Positions 21,155-30,504 of a DNA stretch of 64,000 bases are shown here, one piece after another. The stretch's first letter is position 1. Each line of letters opens with the position of its first letter. Origin of the DNA: Mauremys mutica (Eukaryota; Chordata; Testudines; Geoemydidae); assembly GCF_020497125.1 (NCBI RefSeq), contig NC_059081.1:12761105-12825104 (forward strand). The letters are read 5' to 3'. Under the pieces are notes generated by a model. It made no database searches, was not told the DNA's origin, and was given only the letters and a program-made list of their open reading frames with translations. The translations under genes and the position numbers were made by a program.

Positions 21155-24049
21155 AGGAAGACAGAAGGCAGAAGATTCTGGAAATGTACAGCTGGGTGAG
21201 TAAGTAGTGTAAAGTAGAGGGTTTGGGTTTTGTGGAACATTGGTCCACCTCTTATGGGGAGAAGGGGGCAGAATTAGGATGCCCTCCTGCTCAGTAGGAT
21301 CAGTAGAAGTAGCCAATCTTCTAGGGGACTGGTTGTCCTGTGTAGTCAGAAAGGCATTAAACAAACAACACGAGGGGAGGGTGAAAAAAAGGGATGTGAA
21401 GTGAAATTCTCTAATTCCGTATGTACCAAAGCTAGGAACCTGGGTAACAAAAGGAATTGGAATTGTTCATTTATAAGTGCAAATTCAACCTTCTTGATAT
21501 ACTGAAACCTGGTGGGAAGATTCACATGAATGAATGCTAAAATCAATTACTATAACCTATTTAGGGACGATCGAGTGGCAAAAAGGGGAGGGAGAATGGC
21601 ACTGGGTGTCAAAGATGGCATTACCAGTTTCCAATTCATCAACAACTAGGAAGCAAATGAACTTGAATGCTTATGGATCTATGTCCTGAGAGACAGGGTA
21701 GGGGTTGGTGTCTGCTACAGACCACCAAATCACACCAGGGAACAGGACAACTGGCTCCTTATGACCTATCTATAACGTATAGAAAAGAAGCTGCATCATT
21801 AATGGGGGACTTCAATCTGAGTGACATATGCTGGAGATCTTACATTAATAGTACTAACATTTCTTCAGAATTTCTAATTATAATACATGATAATTTCTTA
21901 ACTCAAAAAGTGTTTTATCCAACGCAGGAGAATTCTATATTAGACTTTGTCTTCACAGAGAAAGGGGAATGGATTACAGAAGTAAAAATTAGTGGGTGCT
22001 TATGTGGCAAATGATCATTTTTGTGTGTAAAGAGAATCGATTCCAAACCAGTGATATATATATACATAGCCCTTTTAAAGCACCAATTTCATGAAGCTGA
22101 AAGTGATCATGAGCCAAAATCACATGGGAGAAAGAAACTGAATAGAAAAATGTGAATGATAATTGAGAACTTCTAAAGATTATTTGATTAAAATGCCCCA
22201 AAATCCACAACTGAGAAAGGTTATATAGGTTGAAACAAAAAACAAAAACACAAAACAACCTGGCTTAGAGGGGAAGTAAAACCAGCTTTAAAAATATAAT
22301 AAATGGAAAAACAGAGAAGTTTATAGCATGAATATAAATGAGAAACTAGGAATTGTAGAAAATTGATCAGGGAAACAAAAGGTCACAAAGAAAAATCAAT
22401 GGCCTGCTGATTTAGGGACAATAAACGAGAGTTTAAAGTATACTAAGAACAAAAGGAATTCTAACAATGGAATTGGTCCATTACTAGATGGAAATGGTAC
22501 AATTGTCAATAATGCAGAAAAGGCAGAAGTATTTAGTAAATAGTTCTGTTCTGTGTTTGGGTAAAAGCTAGATGATGTATTCATATCACGAGGATGAGGA
22601 TGAAATACTTTCCATTCCGACAGTAACACAGGAGGATATTAAACAGTAGCTAATAAAGACCGCCATTTTTAAACTAGCAACTCCAGATTAAAAAAACCTC
22701 CTGAATGCAAGTTAAGAGTTGACTGATGAGCTCTCTGGGTTGTTAATGTTGATTTTCAACATGTCTTGGAACAGTGGGAAAAGTCCAGAGGACTGGAAGA
22801 AACCTAATGTTATGCCAGAATTTTAAAAGGTTAAATGGGATGATCCAGATAATTATAGGCCTGTCAGCCTGACATTGATGCCAAGGAAAATAATGGAGTG
22901 GATCACACAGGGCTTGATTAATAAAGAATTGAGGGGGGCAATATAATTAATGCCAATCAACACAGGTTTATGGAATATAGATCTTCGCAAACTAACGATA
23001 TTTTTTGCTGAGTTTACAAGTTTGGTTGATAAAAGGTAATAGTGTTGATGTAATATACCTGGACTATTTAATAAGGCATTTGATTAGGTACCACACAGCA
23101 TTTTGATTAAGAAACTAGAATGAGACAAAAATCAGCACTGGCACTCATTAAATGGATTAAAAACTGGTTAACTGCTAGGTCTCAAAATGTAATTGTATAT
23201 GCGGAATCATCATCAAGCAGGTGTGTTTCTAATGAGGTCCCTCAGGGATTGGTTCGTGGCCTTACTCTATTTAATATTTTATCGATGACCTGGAAGAAAA
23301 CAAAATCATCACTGAAAGTTTTCAGATGACACAAAGATTTGGGGAATAGTAAACGATGAAGAGAACAGGTCACTGATATAGAGTACTCTGGATTGCATGG
23401 TAAACTGTGAGCAAACAAACAATATGCATTGCAATATGGCCAACAATGTCATCCTTTCGGGGACAACGAACGTAAGCCATACTAAAAGGATGGGAGACTC
23501 CATCCTGGGAAACAGTGACTCTGAAAAAGACTAGGGTGTCATGCTGGCTAAAATGCTGAATGTTCGTTCCTAATATGATGCCGTGGCCAAAAGGGCTAAT
23601 GAGATCCTTGGATGCATAAATAGGGGAATAGCAAGCAGGAGTAGAGAATTATATTACCCCTGTATTTGGCACTGGTGAGACCTCTACTGAAATACTATGA
23701 CCAGTTTTGGTGTCCACACTTGATGAAGGATGTTGAAAAACTGAGGAGGATCAGAAAATAACACGAGAGCATTTCCCACTATTTTGGTCAATCTTACTTA
23801 TAAGAGACTGAAGGAGCTCAACCCTGTTTAGCTTATCAGAAAGAAGGGGGCCACTTGATTACAGTCTGTAAGCATCTACATGTGGAATAGGAATTTGGTA
23901 AGACAGAGCTCTGCAACTTAGCAGACAAAGGTCTAATGACTGGATGCTGAAGCTAAATAACTTCATACTTGAAATGAGGCACACATTTTTAACAGTCATT
24001 GGATCAGTTTACCAAGAAGTATGGTGGATTTTCCAGCACTGGAAACTTT
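21155..24049 (+). pseudogene. Old CR1, ORF2 remnant (middle part of split element)
   Basis: Heavily decayed ORF2. Recognisable pieces are an endonuclease fragment with LMGDFNLSDICWRS (about 21800-21840), a reverse transcriptase fragment '[12 protein letters not shown]' (about 22847-22880), NEVPQGLVRGLTLFNI (about 23231-23278) and the C-terminal 'HLMKDVEKLRR' region near 23720. Many stops and frameshifts. It is followed by the nested DNA elements, after which the CR1 3' end resumes at 25135. Confidence 0.75.
22578..22781 (+). repeat. 204-bp perfect direct repeat, copy 2 (probable source)
   Basis: Identical to 15782-15985. Here it sits in its expected ORF2 context: it is followed by the frame 'SPEDWKKPNVMP', which corresponds to [11 protein letters not shown] of the young CR1. 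Confidence 0.95.
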
Positions 24050-25134
24050 GGGCTGGTCTACACTTGGGGGGGGGGCGGGGCAGAAATTGATCTAAGGGCT
24101 TGGCTACACTTGCAAGTTGCAGCGCTGGTAGAGGCTTTCCAGCGCTGCAATTAGTAACCGTCCACACCTGCAAGGCACATCCAGCGCTGCAACTCCCTGG
24201 CTGCAGCGCTGTCTGTACACCTGGCCAGGTTGGGGTGTAGCGATTGCAGCGCTGGTGATCCAGCGCTGCTCATCAAGTGTGGACACACACCAGCGCTTTT
24301 ATTGGCCTCCAGGGAATGAGGAGATATCCCAGAATGCTTTTAACTAAATTACTTCCTTTGTTTTGTTATGCAGCCTCTCTTTGTTTTGTTGTGAACTCCG
24401 ATCGGAGCTCCGTTGAACTGCTTATCTAAAAAACAAACACTGATCACAGCAAACAGGAGCTATCCGTACCTGGCTGTGAACGATCAAATGAGAGGCAAGC
24501 AGTTTGCTTGACAGAGAAACAGCATTGGATGCAGGCTGTTTGCAATTAAGACTAAGGGTTCGCGAACATTTTGTGATTTTTCAATCCAGGGAAGCTAACA
24601 CACAGTGTTGGCTCCAAAAATCCACTCTCTCTATCTTCCCCGCTCCCTGTCACAGTACACCACCCTCCACCCCCCTCTTTTGAAAAGCACGTTGTTGCCA
24701 CTTGAATGCTGGGATAGCTGCCCATAACGCAGCACTCACAACAGCGCTGTAAATGCTGCAAATGTGGCCACACACCAGCGCTGGTAGCTGTGAGTGTGGC
24801 CACACACCAGCGCTGGCCCTGCACAGCTGCACGACCAGCGCTGTAACTCCCAGCGCTGCAACTTTCAAGTGTAGCCAAGCCCTAAGATACACAACTTCAG
24901 CTACGCTACTCGCGTAGCTGAAGTTGAACTATCTTAGTTCGATTTACCTGGCCGTCCTCACAGCGGCAAGTCGACTGCTGCGGCTCCCCCGTTGACTCCG
25001 ATTACTCCTCCTGCTGAGGTGGAGTACGGGCGTCAATTCGGGGATCGATTTATTGTGTCTAGCTGAGACGTGATAAATCGATCCCCGATAGATCGATTAC
25101 TACCCGCCAATCCGGTGGGTAGCATAGACGTGGC
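24050..25134. mobile_element. Multi-hairpin DNA element inserted in the old CR1
   Basis: It splits the CR1 sequence between 'CACTGGAAACTTT' and 'TTTTTAAATCCAGATTGG', which are adjacent in normal CR1 copies. The left end is GGGCTGGTCTACACTTGG; the right end (GTAGCATAGACGTGGC) is only weakly complementary. After the nested insertion it carries strong hairpins: AACTTCAGCTACGC against GCGTAGCTGAAGTT (24892-24926) and CGGGGATCGATTTA against TAAATCGATCCCCG (25039-25088). It has no coding capacity. I recognise it as a common turtle non-autonomous transposon; the superfamily is uncertain. Confidence 0.65.
24096..24882. mobile_element. 787-bp TIR element with TAA duplication and AGCGCT array
   Basis: The terminal inverted repeats span about 33 bp: GGGCTTGGCTACACTTGC at the left and its complement ending AGTGTAGCCAAGCCC at the right. 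It is flanked by TAA (24093-24095 and 24883-24885), the 3-bp duplication typical of PIF/Harbinger. The palindrome AGCGCT occurs 12 times, seven within 24121-24297 and five within 24743-24857, with none in the middle. No transposase frame is present. It is nested inside the element at 24050-25134. Confidence 0.75.
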
Positions 25135-25219
25135 TTTTTAAATCCAGATTGGATGGCTTTCTAAAATATATGTTGTAGTTCAAAAAGCAATATGGCCTGT
25201 GTTATGCAGTAGGGCAGAT
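25135..25219 (+). pseudogene. Old CR1, 3' UTR remnant
   Basis: It reads 'TTTTTAAATCCAGATTGGATGGC ... TATGGCCTGTGTTATGCAG', the standard CR1 3' region. It is interrupted by the hAT at 25220 and resumes at 25731-25772 with 'TAGATGGTCACGATGGTCC ... TTAGAACATATGA'. Confidence 0.75.
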
Positions 25220-25722
25220 CAGGGCTGGGGCAACCATTTAGGCGACCTAGGCGGTCGCCTAGGGCGCTAGAATTTGGGGGGCGCCATTTTCTTTGGCAGT
25301 GACCGCGGCAGCCGGATCTTCGGCCGCCCTAGTCACCACCGGCATTTAGGCGGAGGGAACTGGGGCAGGGGAGTGCGGGGAGGGCCACCTGCAGCAAGTA
25401 AGGGGTGGGGGGTGGCACGCAGGGGAACTCCCCACCCCAGCTCACCCCTGCCTCACCTCCTCCCCGAGCACGCTGTGGCCACTTCACTTCTCCCGCCTCC
25501 CAGGCTTGTGGCGCCAATCAGCTTAGGCGCCACAAGCCTGGGAGGCAAGAGAAGTGAAGCAGCAATGGCGTGCTCGGGATGGAGACGGAGCAGGGGTGAG
25601 CTGGGGCGCCTCAGGGTGGAGCTGCTGCAGGGGGGGGGTGCTCAGGGCAGGGGCGCAGGGAAGGGGGAGGGCGCAAGGTGGAAGTTTCGCCTAGGGCATG
25701 AAACATCCTTGCACCAGCCCTG
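25220..25722. mobile_element. hAT element (CAGGGCTGGGGCAA termini) in old CR1 tail
   Basis: The termini CAGGGCTGGGGCAACC and TTGCACCAGCCCTG are inverted repeats. The flanks are GGGCAGAT (25212-25219) and GGGCAGAC (25723-25730), an 8-bp duplication with one change. The terminal-proximal palindrome GGCGACCTAGGCGGTCGCC and the 'CTTAGGCGCCACAAGCCTGGGAGG' inverted pair (around 25497-25545) give it a foldback character. The frame of 160 codons across it is not a gene. Confidence 0.85.
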
Positions 25723-25772
25723 GGGCAGACTAGATGGTCACGATGGTCCCTTCTGACCTTAGAACATATGAA

Positions 25773-25957
25773 GGGGGGAGGGCTAGCTCAGTGGTTTGAG
25801 CATTGGCCTGCTAAACCCAGGGTTGAGAATTCAATCCTTTAGGTGGACCATTTAGGGGTTTGGGACAAAAATCTCTCTGGGGATTAGTCCTGTTTTGAGC
25901 AGGGGGTTGGACTAGATGACCTCTTGAGGTCCCTTCCAACCCTGATATTCTATGAAT
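25773..25957 (+). mobile_element. Turtle tRNA-derived SINE (Cry I / Pol III type)
   Basis: The head is tRNA-like with an A box (TAGCTCAGTGG, from 25784) and a B box (GGTTGAGAATTCAATCC, about 25822). The body includes 'AGCAGGGGGTTGGACTAGA', and the tail GTCCCTTCCAACCCTGATA then TTCTATGAAT resembles the turtle CR1 3' end, which explains how CR1 enzymes can mobilise it. It directly abuts the 3' end of the old CR1. This SINE family is established as specific to cryptodiran turtles. Confidence 0.9.
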
Positions 25958-27307
25958 CTCACAGGCAATTGTTAATCTAGCCAAAGGAAATTAGCACTAG
26001 ATGAAAAACTATGGGATAAATTCTGTCCTCAGAGCTATATGCAGGACTCCCACTGTGTCAATGGAACTGCACACACATGTGAGAGCCAAGGTTGGTTGGT
26101 TACGTACAATCATTCTAAAACACACTGCATCCAATTAATTTGTAGTTAACAACACTGAAGTCAATGGAATTAATCAGTGATATTTTGAGTTCATTACTAC
26201 AGCCATATACAGTGCCTCTTTATATTTAAAATATTTAATATGCTTTCTAGAGAACATTATCAGACTAGCAACTAAATATTTGTATTACTGCTATAGACAG
26301 CAGCAAATGGCTGCAGTATTTTGTGTATAGTTTACATTAGCCCAATCAGAATTACTTCTGAGAGACACAAGAGGGCGAGCTAAATTGTATTTTTCTTTTT
26401 GCTACATTAATTCCATCTATGCACACTGAACTTTACCAGAATGCTAAACAGACGTAGATTATTGACATTCAATTATATGCAGCTATTTTCTAAAGCGAGA
26501 CTGATTGTTTTCATCATGTGCCAGGATATGTAAAGAAACCGATTTGTCTGTCAAAACATTTACTGTAAGTAAACAAGATAATCATCACAGCTCACTGAAT
26601 TAATATGGAGAAGCTTGTAACTGGTCTGTGAGTTAGCATTACTCATACGAGTTGTGCTGCTGGATCCATGGGACTAGTCACATGAGTGTTTGCATGCTCA
26701 GGCTCTGGGCTTTATCCTGAGTTATAAAGCCCATCAAGGTAGATGCAGCTTCCCCGCCCACCCCAGGTTCAAGCAGGTTCTGTTTTTAAAAAAATGCAGC
26801 GTTGCAGACTGACAGTTCTGCTTCTCATTTAATCAGAGTTGCTAGAGTTTGCCACCCACAAATCTTACCAGTGTAGAGCAAAATTCTTTTTAAGACATTG
26901 TGCTCATCTCCACATCAGCTTCAAACACAGCTGTAATTGTAAATGAAGCCGGAACCAGCTACTATTGTTTGCATTCTGGTGTCACCTCCCAGTATGTTAG
27001 GCACTGTCCTCACGCTCACTGACACACAGGCCCTAGCCCACAGGGGTCACCACGTATGCTCAGTTTTGGAACATTCTAAGCTTAGTTTTTTAGGAATCAG
27101 TCACTTCAGCACCTGGCAGGCATCCCTCTTGTTTCTAATGAAGGTGAGTCACACAGGGAGGCAGTGGCAGAGCTAGAACTGGAATCCCTGCTCCCAATCC
27201 TGTGCCATGAACCCAAGGCCAGACCCTTTTTCTCCTGAATTATGATGAATGTTTAAACCAACTTGTGTCCAAAGTATTTATGACAATCACTCCTTCCACT
27301 GTTGCGA
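25958..27307. other. Intergenic stretch, nothing recognised
   Basis: AT-rich unique-looking sequence. No exon, RNA gene or repeat was identified. Confidence 0.45.
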
Positions 27308-27875
27308 GGCTGGGTGGCCTAAGGAATAAGGCACTAAATTAGGAGTTAATGTCCTATCACAGGGGTCGGCAACCTTTCAGAAGTGGTGTGCCGAGTCTTC
27401 ATTTATTCACTCTAATTTAAGGTTTCGCGTGCCAGTAACACATTTTAATGTTTTTAGAAGGTTTCTTTCTATAAGTCTATAATATACAACTAAACTATTG
27501 TTGTATGTAAAGTAAATAAGGTTTTAAAAATGTTTAAGAAGCTTCATTTAAAATTAAATTAAAATGCGGAGGCCCCCGGACCGGTGGCCAGGACCCGGGC
27601 AGCGTGAGTGCCACTGAAAGCAGCATGCATGCCATAGGTTGCCTACCCCTCCTATATTTTAGGAAGTCGTAGATTCAATTCCTGGCTCTGCCTCTGCTCT
27701 GTGACCATGAGCATATCTTGTTACCTCTCTGCCTCTCATCCCCTTTTGTTGGTCCGGTGTATTTAGCTTGTAAGCTCTGTAAAGCAGCACCTGCCTCTCA
27801 CTATGTGTTGGCACAGTGCTTACAGTTTGACCGGGACCTTTGAGTACTGGTGGAATGCAAACATACAATACAACC
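27308..27875 (+). mobile_element. MIR-like SINE split by a hAT
   Basis: Before the hAT there is a tRNA-like head, 'GGCTGGGTGGCCTAAGGAA ... TAAGGCAC'. After it come 'GTAGATTCAATTCCTGGCTC', a B-box-like site, then 'CTCTGTGACC' and the tail motifs 'GCTTGTAAGCTCTGTAAAGC ... TTGGCACAGTGCTTACA'. This order is that of the ancient MIR/CORE-SINE group. The hAT occupies 27360-27650. Confidence 0.6.
27360..27650. mobile_element. hAT element (CAGGGGTCGGCAACC termini)
   Basis: The termini CAGGGGTCGGCAACCTTTC and ATAGGTTGCCTACCCC are inverted repeats of a widespread vertebrate hAT family. The flanking 8-mers are TCCTATCA on the left and TCCTATAT on the right; the right copy overlaps the last T of the element. 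There is no transposase. It interrupts an older MIR-like SINE, which gives the order of insertion. Confidence 0.75.
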
Positions 27876-28154
27876 CCATAAGCGATGTCACTGCTAATTT
27901 AGTCTGCCTTTCCAAGAAAAACACCTCAGAACTGAGAGTAGAGAAAAAGCCATGAAAGCACTTGATAATGGTAGATTTCCCAGATAGTATTCTTTGGCTC
28001 TAAAGGACAAGGGTCATCGTCTAACATACAATATATGGCTTTGATTGAGATGGATTGGAAAGAGGCAAAGATGCAACGGCCTGAGAAGACGTCAAAATGA
28101 AGCTTGATACCTCATGCGTGTAAATTCTTTGGGGTGGGGGGGAAGTATTGTGTT

Positions 28155-28235
28155 TTTGTTATATTTGTGCAGCACCTGATCCATGACTGAGGCTCCTAGG
28201 CACCTCCAATAAAATTAATATTTCCTTCCTTCTGG
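28155..28235 (+). mobile_element. MIR-like SINE tail fragment
   Basis: The text 'GTGCAGCACCTGATCCATGA' then 'CTGAGGCTCCTAGGCACCTCC' and 'AATAAAATTAAT' matches the 3' end of the same ancient SINE type as at 27308-27875. The head is not preserved. Confidence 0.45.
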
Positions 28236-28395
28236 TCTGGTGTCAAACAGCACTTCTAAGAAGAATTCTCTTATCTCAGCTCATCACCAATGCAGGGATG
28301 ATCAGATTCAGATCACTGCACCACCGCTATGAAGAGGAACACCAAGGGATTTTTCTGATAGTGTAGTAATTAAAATTTTGTAATTCTCTCTTTTT

Positions 28396-28434
28396 TCTGG
28401 CCCGCCTCAGTTTTTCAACATCCTTCATCAAGTG
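28396..28434 (-). mobile_element. Short CR1 ORF2 fragment
   Basis: The reverse complement ('CTTGATGAAGGATGTTGAAA' and onward) matches the old CR1 ORF2 sequence at about 23717-23760 with few changes. It is only about 40 bp long. Confidence 0.45.
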
Positions 28435-28435
28435 G

Positions 28436-29519
28436 TCTCTCTCTCTCTCTGCAAGACATTGAAACACAATGGCAATAGAGTGATATTTTTCATGCCCAGC
28501 CATGAAAAAGGACTCCTAGCAAAGGAAATACATCACAATGGTAGGTAGACTTCATCAAGGCCAGGACGTTTGGGCATATTGTGCAATTTTAAAATGGTCA
28601 AATATGGAGACAGCCAAGGGCTTTATTTCCTCTGAAGATAGCAATAAAACTGAGTGATGCTAAAGAGTCAGTGGAGAAATGCATCCCAATCACCTCACCC
28701 AAGTATTGAGAAAGGATGCAAATTATAGAAACTCATGCATGAAAAGTGCCTTAATATCTTGCAAATCATGGGTTTTTTTAAACAGAGCTGATCAGACAAC
28801 TTATAAGCAGAAGGAAACACTGTAACCCATTTCCGTGATAGATGTCATGCACCTGCCAGCACTGGAAGATGTTGATGATGGAGCAGTTTGATCAGACAGC
28901 TGCAACGTAGACAATACTACATTACAAAGGTGCCCTTGTGGAGCAGAGACTAGAAACTTGGTGGGTCAGCTACAAACATACTGGCCTTTGCTACGTGAGC
29001 TAAAGGAGATATTATGCTTTAAAGTCTGTAACTAAACACGGGAAGAAACATGTTTTCTCCCAGGCAGGAGAGAAGGTAGCACTGGGGAACCAAAACAATG
29101 AATGGAAGCCCTATTTACATACAAAATCAGCATGGGCATGGGAAACCCACAGAAAGGGAAGAACAGGATGAGGTCATCCTGGGTCTGGGGACTAAACAGT
29201 GAGTTTGGTAAGACTGAAGGAGAAAGAAGCCATCTTGTGGCTAGACACAGCGGGCCAGAAATCTTGCAAGCTGAGAAAGATGAGTCCTTCAACCAGGGGG
29301 GTTGAAGTCTCAGGTTTCTCACCTACATTCAGTTCCCGTTTTAGGCAAAGATCTTCCCTAGGAAGACAAGGGAAACCAGCACTTTGTAATTCTATGGAAG
29401 GGCCTGACAGAGAACACCAGCCATGGCTGGGAAGAAAAAAAGATTGGTAAGAAATCTGCCTTGAACCAAGGCAGTAGCTTAAGTCAGTCATTAGAAAGCT
29501 ATTCAGGTAGTATATATAT
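28436..29519. other. Intergenic stretch, nothing recognised
   Basis: It begins with a short (CT)n tract at about 28436-28451. The overlapping frames at 29032-29617 on both strands have no recognisable motif. Confidence 0.4.
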
Positions 29520-29595
29520 TGTGTGGATGCGGCCCACATAACACACAGAGAGCTGCATATGCGGCCCACAATGATAAATAGGTTGAGAACCACTG
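29520..29595. mobile_element. hAT 3'-end remnant (GAGAACCACTG)
   Basis: It ends GGTTGAGAACCACTG, a Charlie-type hAT terminus, preceded by 'GCGGCCCACAATGATAAAT'. The other terminus and the target duplication are not found, so it is a truncated copy. Confidence 0.5.
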
Positions 29596-29759
29596 GTCTA
29601 TATAGACACTTCATCATAGCAGCATTTTGGTCTGTTCCGCTAATAATTTTGTAACTGTGGACAAATTAAGAATTAAGCCAAGGGCAGGGATTTCAGAACT
29701 GTTCTTAAGGTGTAAAAGGTATTTTGTGGATTATGCAGCCTGCATCATGGCTGTGCATA

Positions 29760-29952
29760 CACCACTACCTCGATATAACGCCACCCGATATAACACAAAT
29801 TTGGATATAATGTGGTAAAGCAGTACTCCGGGAGGGTGGGGCTGCACAGTGTACTCCGGTGGATCAAAGTAAGTTCAATATAACACAGTTTCACCTATAA
29901 CGTGGTAAGATTTTTTGGCTCCTAAGGACAGCGTTATATCAAGGTAGATGTG
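29760..29952. mobile_element. Tigger-like TA-flanked MITE, copy 1
   Basis: The left end CACCACTACCTCGATATAAC and the right end GTTATATCAAGGTAGATGTG are inverted, with TA on both sides. The terminus resembles Tigger (TcMar). Two related copies lie at 34832 and 48102, sharing internal text such as GTGGATCAAAG and GGTAAGATTTTTTGGCTC. Confidence 0.75.
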
Positions 29953-30504
29953 TACTTCACAAAGTATGTGTTTTCTAAAGTGCATTTGTTATGTGGACCT
30001 TATTAGCAACATGGAAACTGCTGTTAAAAAAAGAGACTGTCCCTTTCAAAATTTGGCAAAGCCACCAGTGGTTGCCAAGACCAACAAATATAGAGTTTCT
30101 AAGCCAAGGTCACAGAAATTGACCTCAATCTTTACACTTTTGTCTCGTCCAAGTTTTGTCAGATTTGATTAAACCTTTAAAAAAAAAAGTTTTACCCCGA
30201 GTAAGGCAACGGTACATATGAAACTCACGTGGCTCCATTCTATCAAGATTGGGTGGGGCCAAAAATTAACTTTCAACAGAAATCTAGTTTCACCCTTAGC
30301 CAGACACTAGCTTCTTTACATAAAAAGCAAGTCAGTCACTTAGTGATTTCTAAAAAACAAAATATTAAACCCAACTTTGGAGCCTAATCTCTGCAATGTT
30401 CTTTTAAGGCCCAACCAGTGCAAAAATCTGAACCCAAATATGGAGCAATCGTTTTCAAAACTGGAAAATCTAAAATAAAATATTTTGCAAAAGAACAACA
30501 CAAC

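Noticed and set aside
25773..25845. Possible tRNA gene
   Set aside because: A and B boxes are present but the cloverleaf is not intact and the body continues into a SINE tail.
1..30500. Possible 5' exon of the neighbouring gene (ZNF148 lies downstream of SNX4 in mammals)
   Set aside because: No exon-like sequence with splice sites or CpG-island promoter outside repeats was recognised.
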